Part shown: positions 25,569 through 34,787 of the stretch, piece after piece
How the letters are laid out: each line of letters begins with the position of its first letter
Position numbering within the stretch: position 1 is the stretch's first letter
Assembly: GCA_016342585.1 (NCBI GenBank)
Contig: JAEINK010000030.1
Span: forward strand, 1-58,493
Reading direction: 5' to 3'
DNA length: 58,493 nt
Source of the DNA: Spirochaetales bacterium
Lineage (GTDB): Bacteria > Spirochaetota > Spirochaetia > UBA9216
The notes under the pieces: model-generated
The model's input: only the letters and a program-made list of their open reading frames with translations
Database searches by the model: none
What the model was told of the DNA's origin: nothing
Program-made: the position numbers and the translations under genes

Positions 25569-26615
25569 TTAAACCACCATTTCATCTTCACCGGATCTGG
25601 CGACAACAATTTCACCGGAATCCTCAAGTTTTCTGATAATCGATACAATTTTCTGCTGAGTCTCCTCAACATCCTTTAGCCGTACAGGTCCCATATACTC
25701 CATCTCCTCCTTAAGGAGGGCTGAAGCACGTTTGGACATATTCTTGAAAATCTTATCCTGAACCTCTGTTTCAACACCACGGAGGGCTTTCGCCAGCTCT
25801 GCAGTATCAACTTCACGAAGGACCTTCTGTATAGCCCTGTCATCAAGCAGAACAATATCTTCGAAGACAAACATCCTCTTCTTGATCTCTTCCGCCAATT
25901 CGGGATCTTCCTCTTCCAAAGACTCGATAATACCTTTTTCGGTCGATCTGTCGACCAGGTTTATGATTTCAACGATATTTTCAACACCACCGGCAGCCGT
26001 ATAGTCCTCTGATGAGAGGGTTGAAAGCTTTTTCTCAAGAACTCGCTCAACTTCACGCAGAACTTCCGGAGAGGTTCTGTCCATGGTGGCAATCCGTTTT
26101 GCGACATCTGACTGAATTTCATGAGGCAGAGCCCCCAAAATTATGGAAGCCTTCTGGGGTTCAAGATAAGCCATTATGAGGGCGATAGTCTGGGGATGCT
26201 CCTGCTGGATGAAGTTCAGAAGATGAGCCGGATCTGTTCTTCGAATAAAGTCAAACGGTCTAACCTGAAGTGAGGAGGTAAGCCGATTTATAATATCAAC
26301 AGCCTTCTGAGAACCCATGGATTTCTCCAGAAGCTCCCGGGCATAGTCAATACCACCGGAGGTAATGAAGTCCTGAGCCATCATCAGCTCTTTAAACTCC
26401 ATCAGAACATTGTCCCGTTCCTCGGACTCTACATTATCAAGCCTGGCAATCTCAAATATCAAGGCCTCGATCTCATCTTCTCGAAGATGCTTGAAAATCT
26501 CCGAAGAGATTTCCGAACCCAAGGTGACAAGAAAGATCGCAGCCTTCTGACGGCCGGATAATTCTTTCCTGGGTCCGCTTTTTTTTGCCGGGGCATCTGC
26601 CGGATTTTTCGCCAT
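25569..26615 (-). CDS. fliG: Flagellar motor switch protein FliG
   Basis: The 348-residue protein has N, middle and C domains of FliG. The middle domain holds the conserved EHPQTIALIMAYL motif (about residue 133), and the C-terminal domain contains the torque helix with charged residues (FVFEDIVLLDDRAIQKVLREV). The N-terminal domain binds the FliF C terminus. Spirochaetes often have two FliG proteins; this operon copy is the FliG2 type that drives rotation. It begins 3 bases after fliF. Confidence 0.95.
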   Translation of the reverse strand: MAKNPADAPAKKSGPRKELSGRQKAAIFLVTLGSEISSEIFKHLREDEIEALIFEIARLDNVESEERDNVLMEFKELMMAQDFITSGGIDYARELLEKSMGSQKAVDIINRLTSSLQVRPFDFIRRTDPAHLLNFIQQEHPQTIALIMAYLEPQKASIILGALPHEIQSDVAKRIATMDRTSPEVLREVERVLEKKLSTLSSEDYTAAGGVENIVEIINLVDRSTEKGIIESLEEEDPELAEEIKKRMFVFEDIVLLDDRAIQKVLREVDTAELAKALRGVETEVQDKIFKNMSKRASALLKEEMEYMGPVRLKDVEETQQKIVSIIRKLEDSGEIVVARSGEDEMVV

Positions 26616-26618
26616 ACC

Positions 26619-28328
26619 CTACTCCTCTACAAGCCAGGTTCTTATTAACTGTGCCACATCTTCGGGATGTTCCCTGGCCAGACTTCGAGCATGCTCCTGC
26701 ATCTCCTGTCTAGCCTTCTCTTCCACAGAAATGTTAACATCAATATTTTCTTCTTCAGCACTCCTGAGGGCAGCCTCACGCATAGCCTGATGCTGTCGTG
26801 CAAGCTCCTCTTCCCGGAGGCGCCTTCGCCTCTCCATCTCTCTGGAGATAAGCCTGAAAACTATAAATACAACGCCGAGTCCCAGAAGGCCTATGATTGA
26901 ATACAGGACCATCTGCTGGGTACGCCTCTTATCCCGGTAGACCTGATCCTCCACCTCAAACTGGGAGGTCCTGTCGAAGGTAAGGTGCTGAACGGTTACA
27001 GAGTCACCTCTGATGGAATCGTAACCGATGGCATGTTCAATAAGTGTTTTAGCCTTGCCCAGGTCCTCATCAGTCACCGGTGTATATTCTCGGATAATCG
27101 AACCATCTTTATCAATATCCAGAGAGCCCCTATCATTATATATCCGCTTCCAGAGCCCGTCTATTGCTACTCCGATGGTTATCTTGTTAATCTCCCAGGG
27201 GCTCTTTTCCTCAACAATCCGTCTTTCGTTAATCTCATAGTTCGTTGTATTCGAATTATTGGAATACTCACCCACAAGACCACTTAAATCTTCATAAGCA
27301 GGAGGTGTCTGTCCCTCCTGCCCGGGAGGTCCTTCGGGATTATATCCGGTTCCCCGAAACTGCTCATCGGTAACCTGCTGGGATCTCATTACATTCGGAA
27401 TAAACTTGGTTTCATCAAAAGGAGTTGCAGGATTATCCTGAACAGTGGTAATGGGAAAGAACTCATCGGTCTCCACCATTTTTGATCCCATATCAAGATC
27501 TATTTCAACTTTCAGGATCTTAACCCTGTCAGCTCCGAAGATAGCTCGAAGTTCAGTCAGGATCTCATTCTTATATTGGGTCTCAAGGTCATCTTTCTGA
27601 CCTATCTGCCTCTTGGTAAGCTCAAGCCTGTCAAAATCTTCAAGTCCTTCAAAATCGTTAAGGACATTACCCCTCTGATCAGTAATTACGATATTCTCTT
27701 CCAGAAGTCCTTGCGTAGCAAACATGACGAGCCTGACAATGCCTTCAATTTTCGAACGGCTGGTGATAATATCCGAACCGGGTCGAGGACTGATAATAAC
27801 CGAAGCCGTCACAGGATCCTGATCTTCTGAGAAAAGCTCTTTATCGGGCATGACAAGGGTAACCTGTGCATTATCCACATCATCAAGGGCTTCAATATGC
27901 TGCTTCAGGTTTTTAGCAATGGCCTGCCTCAGATTTATCTCACGCTCAAAATCGGTAACTGTCCATCTGTCCATCTTGAAGACATCCCATGGTGATGTAC
28001 CGGTGGGGATCAGATCCTCCCTGGCTAAAAGGGCTATCATCCTCTGGGATGTGAGCTTATCATTAACCATAACCCGGTTGTCTTCGGTTATTCGGTGTTC
28101 AACATTCTCCTGATCAAGCCTGTAGGAGATCTTGGACAAAGTCTCCGGATCAGTTATTGGAGACGACATAAGCGGAACCATATTCGGGGTACTACTGAAT
28201 GTGGCGACAAAGATAAGTCCGGCGACTGCGGCACCGATAATTGCAAAGAAAATAATTTTCTGGACCAGGGACCACTTGCCCCACAGGGTTTTTACCCGGT
28301 CGAAAACCTTTTTAAACCATTCGTTCAT
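26619..28328 (-). CDS. fliF: Flagellar MS-ring protein FliF
   Basis: ATG at 28328 is chosen because GGGAGGGGAT lies directly upstream, giving 569 residues; a reading from 28352 adds 8 unlikely residues. Two membrane helices (about 20-42 and 452-473) flank the periplasmic ring-building motifs (NVEHRITEDNRVMVNDKL; the YscJ-type region about 50-220). The C terminus (EHPEDVAQLIRTWLVEE) is the FliG-binding peptide. Length is typical. It lies 71 bases after fliE. Confidence 0.95.
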   Translation of the reverse strand: MNEWFKKVFDRVKTLWGKWSLVQKIIFFAIIGAAVAGLIFVATFSSTPNMVPLMSSPITDPETLSKISYRLDQENVEHRITEDNRVMVNDKLTSQRMIALLAREDLIPTGTSPWDVFKMDRWTVTDFEREINLRQAIAKNLKQHIEALDDVDNAQVTLVMPDKELFSEDQDPVTASVIISPRPGSDIITSRSKIEGIVRLVMFATQGLLEENIVITDQRGNVLNDFEGLEDFDRLELTKRQIGQKDDLETQYKNEILTELRAIFGADRVKILKVEIDLDMGSKMVETDEFFPITTVQDNPATPFDETKFIPNVMRSQQVTDEQFRGTGYNPEGPPGQEGQTPPAYEDLSGLVGEYSNNSNTTNYEINERRIVEEKSPWEINKITIGVAIDGLWKRIYNDRGSLDIDKDGSIIREYTPVTDEDLGKAKTLIEHAIGYDSIRGDSVTVQHLTFDRTSQFEVEDQVYRDKRRTQQMVLYSIIGLLGLGVVFIVFRLISREMERRRRLREEELARQHQAMREAALRSAEEENIDVNISVEEKARQEMQEHARSLAREHPEDVAQLIRTWLVEE

Positions 28329-28358
28329 ATCCCCTCCCAAGTTTACGAACACGATAAA

Positions 28359-28405
28359 AGATGACCTTTGATTAGTATAAACCAGAAGTCTATATCAGGT
28401 CATCT
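28359..28405. other. 9-bp inverted repeat across the fliE stop
   Basis: AGATGACCT (28359-28367) and AGGTCATCT (28397-28405) are perfect inverted copies separated by 29 bases. The upstream arm includes the fliE stop codon and the other arm lies in the fliE-fliF gap. It could form a long-loop RNA structure or be an operator; no T-run follows. Confidence 0.4.
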
Positions 28406-28738
28406 CAAATTTATTATCTCTCTATAGGCGGTTATTGCTTTATCAACTACTGCCTTTGTGATCTGGAGAGCCATATTGGCCTCTCGCATGGCGATTGTAA
28501 CATCATGAGAATCCACAGAGTCAGGATCTGTTATAAATGCCTGATTCAATGTAAAACTATGCTGCTGAAGGTCATTCACCTGATTAACTCCATTGGTAAC
28601 CATATTACCAAGCATGGAGTTGAAGGTTGACTGGTCAGCAGAAACCTTTGTTCCACCACTCCCCAGATGGTTAGGATTGGTAGTTTTCATGGAGACAATG
28701 TCTCCCAACGCCTGATTTGGTCCTAAAATTGCCACCAT
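28400..28738 (-). CDS. fliE: Flagellar hook-basal body protein FliE
   Basis: The 112-residue protein ends with the FliE signature (VTIAMREANMALQITKAVVDKAI, about 82-104, and YREIINLR). FliE links the MS ring to the rod and is the first substrate exported. Its start codon shares one base with the flgC stop (TAATG). Confidence 0.94.
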   Translation of the reverse strand: MVAILGPNQALGDIVSMKTTNPNHLGSGGTKVSADQSTFNSMLGNMVTNGVNQVNDLQQHSFTLNQAFITDPDSVDSHDVTIAMREANMALQITKAVVDKAITAYREIINLR

Positions 28739-29196
28739 TAACCTCCAATCTCAAGGGACTTCATAAACATGGAAGTAGACCCTTCAATTAATGCAACATT
28801 TGCTTCGTATGAGCGGGATGCGGAGATCATATCCACCATCTCGTTTACCACATTTACATTTGGCATCTCTACATATCCAGCTTTTTCACCGGTTTTAATA
28901 GCATCGGGGTGAGTGGGATCATAAACCAGCCTGGGATCCGCATCGGTATCCTTTTCAATGGATACGATCCTTACCCCTTCACCGACCCCATTATCCATCT
29001 TTTGCGGAAGAAAAGGAGACTTCCAGTAGGGCTGTGACACCCGGGGACGAAAAACAACACGACTGCGCCTGAACGGTCCGCCTTCGGCAGTCCGGGTAGT
29101 ATCTGCATTAGCAATATTATCGGAAATAACATCAAGCCTTGTGCGCTGAGCCGTAAGTCCCGATGCTGCTATATTTATTGTACTGAACATTCCCAT
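28738..29196 (-). CDS. flgC: Flagellar proximal rod protein FlgC
   Basis: The 152-residue protein has the rod-family N-terminal motif (ASGLTAQRTRLDVISDNIAN) and C-terminal FlgC motif (PNVNVVNEMVDMISASRSYEAN). It forms the proximal rod with FlgB. It lies 11 bases after flgB. Confidence 0.96.
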   Translation of the reverse strand: MGMFSTINIAASGLTAQRTRLDVISDNIANADTTRTAEGGPFRRSRVVFRPRVSQPYWKSPFLPQKMDNGVGEGVRIVSIEKDTDADPRLVYDPTHPDAIKTGEKAGYVEMPNVNVVNEMVDMISASRSYEANVALIEGSTSMFMKSLEIGG

Positions 29197-29207
29197 TACT
29201 CAATCTC

Positions 29208-29627
29208 CTACTTAAGGGCTATACTAATCTGATTAAACTGATTCGTTACTGCGGAAGCCATAAGGCTGTAATTCATCTGATTCTGAAGGGCATTCATGCT
29301 TTCAACCTCGACATCGACATTGTTTCCATTGTTATCGGTTGTTGATAGATAATCCAGAACCTTCCGAGGACTTACCTGCCGCCAGTCCTGAGGTTTGTTA
29401 AAGGAGATATGCCTGGAATTTGTCAAAGCACCCTCCATTGACCTCTCTCCTTCTGAATCAAGGGCCCTTTTGAGCTCAGATTCAAAGCTTAAGGTACTTC
29501 TTTTAAAGTTCGGTGTATCGCCATTTGCCATATTGTCGGCAATAATTTGACGCCTGAGGACACTTACGTCCATTCCTCTCTGAAGTATTTCAAGACTCTT
29601 ACCAAAATTGCTGTTAATAAACATCAA
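29208..29627 (-). CDS. flgB: Flagellar proximal rod protein FlgB
   Basis: The 139-residue protein has the FlgB N-terminal region (GMDVSVLRRQIIADNMANGDTPNFK part) and C-terminal motif (VEVESMNALQNQMNYSLMA). It is the first structural gene of the flagellar block, 85 bases after hslU. A ribosome binding site GGGAG precedes the start; the gap holds a 9-bp inverted repeat and no obvious strong promoter. Confidence 0.95.
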   Translation of the reverse strand: MMFINSNFGKSLEILQRGMDVSVLRRQIIADNMANGDTPNFKRSTLSFESELKRALDSEGERSMEGALTNSRHISFNKPQDWRQVSPRKVLDYLSTTDNNGNNVDVEVESMNALQNQMNYSLMASAVTNQFNQISIALK

Positions 29628-29642
29628 AATCTCCCTTATATT

Positions 29643-29693
29643 GATCTTCGGTCTATTTTCACAATCAATTAGAAAAACTTACTCCCGAAGATC
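29643..29693. other. 9-bp inverted repeat in the hslU-flgB gap
   Basis: GATCTTCGG (29643-29651) and CCGAAGATC (29685-29693) are perfect inverted copies with a 33-base spacer. It lies exactly where the protease genes end and the flagellar genes begin, so it may be a control or processing site for the flgB operon. Confidence 0.45.
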
Positions 29694-29712
29694 TCCGCAA
29701 CTTATATCCCGT

Positions 29713-31164
29713 TTAAAGTATATACCGTGAAAGATCCTGGTCCTGAACCACATCTCCCAATCTTTTCTCCACATAATCACTGTCTATGCTGATGGTCTGC
29801 CCTGCTAATTCAGGTCCGTCAAAGGAAATCTCCTCTAAAAGGAGCTCCATTATTGTATGAAGTCTTCGTGCTCCGATATTTTCGGTGCTCGAATTCACCT
29901 GAGCCGCAATCTCGGAAAGACGCCTGGTAGCATTGGTTGTGAAATCCAGGGTAACATCCTCGGTCTTCATCAACTCGGTATATTGAGTAATAAGTGCATT
30001 CTGAGGCTGGGTCAGGATCTTTTCAAAGTCATCACTTGTTAAATCTTCAAGTTCAACCCTGATAGGAAACCTTCCCTGAAGTTCGGGAATCAGATCCGAA
30101 GGTTTACTCATATGGAATGCCCCGGCGGCAATGAAAAGCATATGGGATGTATCAACCATGCCATATTTGGTATTAACAGAGGAGCCTTCTACTATGGGAA
30201 GAATATCCCGCTGAACACCCTCTCTGGAGACATCTGCACCACCTCGGCCTTCTTTCACGGCAATTTTATCGATCTCATCGATAAAAATAATACCCATATT
30301 TTCCGCTCTCTGCCGGGCCAGTTCATTAACCTTATCGGTATCGAGGAGTTTTTCCATCTCTTCCGCAAAAAGTAAACTCCTTGCTTCCTTAATGGAAACC
30401 TTTTTCTTTTTTTTCTTCTTGCCGAACATATTGGAAAGACCGCCCATATCAATCCCCATATCTTCAAGATTCGCTCCCGAAAATATTTCAATGGTAGGCA
30501 TATTTGAATGAGAGACATTCACCTCTACCATTCTATCATCAAGAACACCCCGCTTAAGCATATCCTTGAATTTTTCGCGGGTATCCGGTTCCTTGTCTAT
30601 CTTTCCATCAACAGGGATCAGTTCGGAAGGTCCATCTTTAGCGGCGATTTTATCATCACTTCCTCCCTGAACAGTTTCTTCACTATTTGCGGCTCTCATT
30701 GTAAATCCCGCCGCCTTTTTACCATTTCCCGATTTTATTCCGGGAAGAAGAAGATCAAGGAGAGCTTCTTCCGTCCTTTTCTCGGCATCCGCTTTAAGCT
30801 CCTGCTCCATCTCTGTTCGGACCAGAGACACAGCAACGGCAACGAGGTCCCTGACCATGGATTCAACATCACGGCCCACATAACCGACTTCGGTAAACTT
30901 CGATGCTTCAACCTTGATGAAGGGAGCACCGCTCAACCTGGAGAGTCTTCGTGCAATTTCAGTTTTACCGACACCGGTGGGTCCCATCATAATGATATTC
31001 TTGGGAGCCACCTCCATTCTCATTTCGTCGGAGAGTTTTTGTCGTCTCATTCTGTTTCTCAGGGCGATGGCCACAGCTTTCTTGGCTTTTTCCTGACCGA
31101 TTATATATTTATCAAGCTCCCGGACAATCTCCCTGGGTGTCAGAGTATCTAAATCCCGTTTCAT
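29713..31164 (-). CDS. hslU: ATP-dependent protease ATPase subunit HslU (ClpY)
   Basis: The 483-residue AAA+ protein has the HslU start motif ([17 protein letters not shown]), Walker A GPTGVGKT at 61-68, Walker [11 protein letters not shown] near 289 and the C-terminal RDLSRYIL tail that plugs into HslV and activates it. The I domain (about 110-245) unfolds substrates. It overlaps hslV by 4 bases. The pair immediately precedes flgB, as in Borrelia and Bacillus. Confidence 0.96.
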   Translation of the reverse strand: MKRDLDTLTPREIVRELDKYIIGQEKAKKAVAIALRNRMRRQKLSDEMRMEVAPKNIIMMGPTGVGKTEIARRLSRLSGAPFIKVEASKFTEVGYVGRDVESMVRDLVAVAVSLVRTEMEQELKADAEKRTEEALLDLLLPGIKSGNGKKAAGFTMRAANSEETVQGGSDDKIAAKDGPSELIPVDGKIDKEPDTREKFKDMLKRGVLDDRMVEVNVSHSNMPTIEIFSGANLEDMGIDMGGLSNMFGKKKKKKKVSIKEARSLLFAEEMEKLLDTDKVNELARQRAENMGIIFIDEIDKIAVKEGRGGADVSREGVQRDILPIVEGSSVNTKYGMVDTSHMLFIAAGAFHMSKPSDLIPELQGRFPIRVELEDLTSDDFEKILTQPQNALITQYTELMKTEDVTLDFTTNATRRLSEIAAQVNSSTENIGARRLHTIMELLLEEISFDGPELAGQTISIDSDYVEKRLGDVVQDQDLSRYIL

Positions 31165-31712
31165 TTAACTTCCTCGACAATAATATTATGATTTGTATAG
31201 ATGCAGATTTCCGCTGCTATCTCCAATGATTTCTTTGCAACCTCGGCGGCAGAAAGTCGTTCATCCTCTAAATAGGCCAGGGCCGCCGCATAGGCGTAAT
31301 TACCACCTGAACCTATGGCAATGGCGCCCCTTTCGGGTTCAACAACATCACCGGTCCCCGAAATGAGAAGTATTTTCTCTTTGTCCGCCACAATAAGCAT
31401 GGCCTCAAGGCGTCTCAACATCCTGTCCATTCGCCACTCCTTGGCAAGTTCAACAGCTGCCCGGGCGATATCACTATTGTAGCTCTTTAGCCTTGCTTCA
31501 AATCTTTCGAAAAGGGTAAATGCATCGGCTGTGGCTCCGGCAAAACCCACAAGAACCTGACCATCATTCATGGTCCGCACCTTACGGGCATTCCCTTTCA
31601 TCGTTGTATTGCCCAGGGTTACCTGACCATCACCGGCCATGGCCACTTTTCCATCTTTATTGACAGCCAAAATAGTTGTGCTGTGCATATCTAACTTGTT
31701 ATCACTACTCAT
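31161..31712 (-). CDS. hslV: ATP-dependent protease proteolytic subunit HslV (ClpQ)
   Basis: The 183-residue proteasome-beta-like peptidase has the HslV core ([22 protein letters not shown]). Thr12 (in HSTTILAV) aligns with the N-terminal catalytic Thr of HslV, so an 11-residue propeptide must be removed; GGAGGGGG seven bases upstream supports the first ATG, although an internal ATG at 31688 would leave only MHS before the Thr. It overlaps xerC and hslU by 4 bases each. Confidence 0.95.
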   Translation of the reverse strand: MSSDNKLDMHSTTILAVNKDGKVAMAGDGQVTLGNTTMKGNARKVRTMNDGQVLVGFAGATADAFTLFERFEARLKSYNSDIARAAVELAKEWRMDRMLRRLEAMLIVADKEKILLISGTGDVVEPERGAIAIGSGGNYAYAAALAYLEDERLSAAEVAKKSLEIAAEICIYTNHNIIVEEVK

Positions 31713-32692
31713 GTTCTTCCCCCTCCATGGGGATGAGCCTTTCGATACTCCCGTTTAGCGTTTTCTATACCCACATGGGTGTAGACCTGAGTTGTTGAAA
31801 GACTCGCATGGCCCAGCATCTCCTGGACCTCTCTGATATTCGCCCCGTTGTTAAGCAGGTCGGTGGCAAAGGTATGCCGGAATGTATGGGGTGATACCCG
31901 ACCGGTCAATCCGGCTTTATCCGAATAGTAGTCTAAGATATGTGTCACACCCCTTACGCTAAGCCGCCCCCCCCTTCTGTTAAGAAAGAGGGGATCACCT
32001 TGCGGTTTTATCCCTTCCCTTGCCCCTGTTTTTTTCTCACCTCTTCTACCATCATTTGTTTCAGCAATGGCAGAACGATTCATAGATTCACCCACTCTAT
32101 TCAATAGAGCAGCCCTGTATGGAAAATAATCCGTCAGGGCCATACGGGCCTGTTTCCCCATAAAAACAATTCTTTCCTTCCTGCCTTTACCTCGAACCTT
32201 CAAGGATTCATAACCGGAAGAAAAATCAGATATATTTATTCCTACAGCCTCCGAAACACGGCAACCTGTAGAATAAAGCAACTCAAAAATAAGCCTGTCC
32301 CGTGTTCCGGCAAACCCGCTTTCGGGAATCACAGAAAACAATCCATCAAGTTCACGGCCGGCCATTGTCTTTGGAAGCCGACCACTTTTTTTAAGTCCCT
32401 GAACTGAATCAAAAGGATTCAACTCAATCTGGTCTGCCCTGACCCAATAGCGGTAAAAGCCACGAACAGCGGAAAGGCTCCTGTTTATCCCGCTGTTTGA
32501 ATACTTAAGGGATGAAAGGTGGCTCAGAAAATTCCGGGCCGTCCGATTATCAACACCATCCCATTGAATACCTTCCCTGCTTAAAAAATCACTGTAAAGG
32601 GCAAGATCCCTGAGGTAGGCCTTAAGGCTTGCCTCTGAAAGTCTTCGATTAACCGAGAGATATGAAATATAGGTTTCAATCCTATTTTTCAT
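31709..32692 (-). CDS. xerC: Tyrosine recombinase XerC (CodV-like)
   Basis: The 327-residue recombinase has a SAM-like N-terminal domain (about 1-95) and a catalytic domain with Arg145, Lys169, His269, Arg272, His295 and Tyr304 in the normal spacing. About 30 charged residues (198-231, rich in Arg, Lys, Glu and Gly) are inserted between Lys169 and the His-x2-Arg box, making the protein longer than XerC of about 300 residues. It overlaps topA by 11 bases and hslV by 4. The topA-xerC-hslVU order matches Bacillus topA-codV-codW-codX. With XerD it should resolve chromosome dimers at dif. Confidence 0.9.
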   Translation of the reverse strand: MKNRIETYISYLSVNRRLSEASLKAYLRDLALYSDFLSREGIQWDGVDNRTARNFLSHLSSLKYSNSGINRSLSAVRGFYRYWVRADQIELNPFDSVQGLKKSGRLPKTMAGRELDGLFSVIPESGFAGTRDRLIFELLYSTGCRVSEAVGINISDFSSGYESLKVRGKGRKERIVFMGKQARMALTDYFPYRAALLNRVGESMNRSAIAETNDGRRGEKKTGAREGIKPQGDPLFLNRRGGRLSVRGVTHILDYYSDKAGLTGRVSPHTFRHTFATDLLNNGANIREVQEMLGHASLSTTQVYTHVGIENAKREYRKAHPHGGGRT

Positions 32693-34787
32693 TTACCTCA
32701 GCATCCTCCTCATGAGATTCATGCAGAAAATCACACTCCTCATTTACACAAGCCTTATGGTTGCCAAGCTTCTTATCGGTCTTCTCAACAAGAAAATATC
32801 CACATTTAGGGCAGACAGAATTTGTTGGTTTAAAGTGAGACAGGAAATCGCAGTCTGGATAATTGGTACATCCATAAAACTCCTTACCTCGTCCACCCTG
32901 CTTCTTTCGAGCGACAATATCACCGTCACAATCCGGACGAGGGCATTTTGCAAGAGGCACAGCCTTTGTATTTCTGCACTCAGGAAATCCACTGCAGGCC
33001 AGAAAGAAACCAAATCTGCCAAGCTTTTTCATCATGGGCATACCGCATTTCTCACAGACTTCATCGGTCGGTTCATCAAGAACACCCTTGATCGATTCCA
33101 TGGTCTCATTAACGTGTTCAACCTTTTTTGCAAAAGGACCATAAAACTCACCGATCATCTCCTGCCATCGAAGTCGATCCTCTTCCACCTGGTCGAGCTT
33201 CTGCTCAAGACCAGCCGTAAAATCAGCTTCGATCAACTCCGGAAACTGACTGACGAGCATATCCGAAATGATCCGTCCGAGAACCGTTGGCATGAGTTGT
33301 TTATTTTTACGTACGACATAATATCGATCAAGAAGAACTGAAATAATCGGAGCATAAGTTGAAGGTCTTCCGATTCCAAGCTCTTCCAATGCTTTAACAA
33401 TACTTGCATCAGTAAATCTTGCAGGGCCGGTAGTGTAATGCTGTTCGGGGGTATACCCCTCAACATCCACCTTTTCCCCCTCTTTAAGGGCAGGCATCTT
33501 AAGAGCCTTCTCTTTTGACTTTAAAAGTTTCAATACCTTCTGAAACCCCTTATCAATCACCTTTGTACTCGAAGCCCTGAACAAGCCATCACCAACCTTG
33601 AAATCGGCAGATATAGTTTTGGATTTTGAGTTATTCATCTGTGAGGAGACAAAACGTTCCCAAATTATAGAATACAACTTCAACTGATCCTTTGTCAGAA
33701 ATTCCTTAACCTCAGTCGGTGTATATGCACTATAGGTCGGACGGATCGCTTCATGAGCATCCTGAGCGCCCTTCTTCATCGAATAAGAGAGGGGGGCCTC
33801 CGGAAGATCTTCAGGAAAATTCTCGCCGATAAACTTTCTGACATCATCGAGGGCGGTGTTTGAAATTCTTGTGGAATCTGTTCGCATATAGGTTATAAGA
33901 CCGACACGACTCGATCCCATATTTATTCCTTCATAAAGCTGCTGGGCAATTTGCATGGTTTTTCTTGAAGTAAAACCTAACCGATTGGCTGATTCCTGCT
34001 GAAGCTTACTGGTTGTGTATGGAGCCTTCGGTTTGGACTGCTTTTCGGTCTCTTTGATCCTGACGACTTCACAGTCTGCATCTTTCCACTTTTCAACAAG
34101 AGCGGCAACTTGCTCTTCTGTTTTAAGCGCAACCTTTTCACCATCGATCTGAACAAGCTGAGCGGAAAAAACAGTACGCCCCTTCTTAAGTTCAAGATCG
34201 AGACTCCAGTACTCTTCCGGGATAAAAACTTCAACTTCAGCCTCCCGGGCACAGATGAGTCTTAGGGCAACAGATTGTACCCGACCGGCCGAAAGACCAT
34301 TTTTAACCTTTTTCCAGAGAAGAGGAGAAAGGTTATAACCAACAAGACGGTCAAGTATTCGTCTTGCCTTCTGGGCATTTACTTTTGCTTCATCCACATC
34401 CATGGGATTATCGACCGCGGCCTTAATGGCTGTGGGTGTAATCTCATTGAAGATAATTCTCTCGATTTTAAGTTTGTCATTCTTCTTAAGCAAAGAATTC
34501 CGGAGGTGGTAGGAAATAGCCTCCCCCTCCCGGTCATTATCAGATGCAAGAAGAACGTGTCCTGTCTTGTTTGCATTGGTTTGAAGTTCTTTCAAGATCT
34601 TGGCCTTACCCCGAACAGTAATGTACTCCGGTTCAAAGTCATGTTCGACATCAATTGCCATCCGTGATCTTGGAAGATCTATCAGATGTCCCATGGATGC
34701 CAGGACAGTGTATCCGGATCCGAGATATCTCTCGATCGTTTTTGCTTTGGCTGGTGACTCTACTACCAGCAGGGTATGCGGCTTCAT
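32682..34787 (-). CDS. topA: DNA topoisomerase I
   Basis: The 701-residue type IA topoisomerase has the TOPRIM domain (LLVVESPAKAKTIERYLG, ASDNDREGEAISYHL), the catalytic Tyr300 in GLITYMRTDSTR, and three C-terminal Cys4 zinc fingers (CEKCG...CSGFPEC, CPRPDC...CTNYPDC, CPKCG...CVNEEC). It relaxes negative supercoils. It overlaps dprA by 4 bases and xerC by 11. Confidence 0.97.
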   Translation of the reverse strand: MKPHTLLVVESPAKAKTIERYLGSGYTVLASMGHLIDLPRSRMAIDVEHDFEPEYITVRGKAKILKELQTNANKTGHVLLASDNDREGEAISYHLRNSLLKKNDKLKIERIIFNEITPTAIKAAVDNPMDVDEAKVNAQKARRILDRLVGYNLSPLLWKKVKNGLSAGRVQSVALRLICAREAEVEVFIPEEYWSLDLELKKGRTVFSAQLVQIDGEKVALKTEEQVAALVEKWKDADCEVVRIKETEKQSKPKAPYTTSKLQQESANRLGFTSRKTMQIAQQLYEGINMGSSRVGLITYMRTDSTRISNTALDDVRKFIGENFPEDLPEAPLSYSMKKGAQDAHEAIRPTYSAYTPTEVKEFLTKDQLKLYSIIWERFVSSQMNNSKSKTISADFKVGDGLFRASSTKVIDKGFQKVLKLLKSKEKALKMPALKEGEKVDVEGYTPEQHYTTGPARFTDASIVKALEELGIGRPSTYAPIISVLLDRYYVVRKNKQLMPTVLGRIISDMLVSQFPELIEADFTAGLEQKLDQVEEDRLRWQEMIGEFYGPFAKKVEHVNETMESIKGVLDEPTDEVCEKCGMPMMKKLGRFGFFLACSGFPECRNTKAVPLAKCPRPDCDGDIVARKKQGGRGKEFYGCTNYPDCDFLSHFKPTNSVCPKCGYFLVEKTDKKLGNHKACVNEECDFLHESHEEDAEVNEK

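Noticed and set aside
29628..29712. Sigma-70 promoter for flgB (TTGATT with ATCAAT)
   Set aside because: Only half of the -10 bases match; read-through from hslU is equally likely.
30508..31152. 214-codon plus-strand frame antisense to hslU
   Set aside because: It is a shadow of the conserved hslU reading frame with no family resemblance or ribosome binding site.
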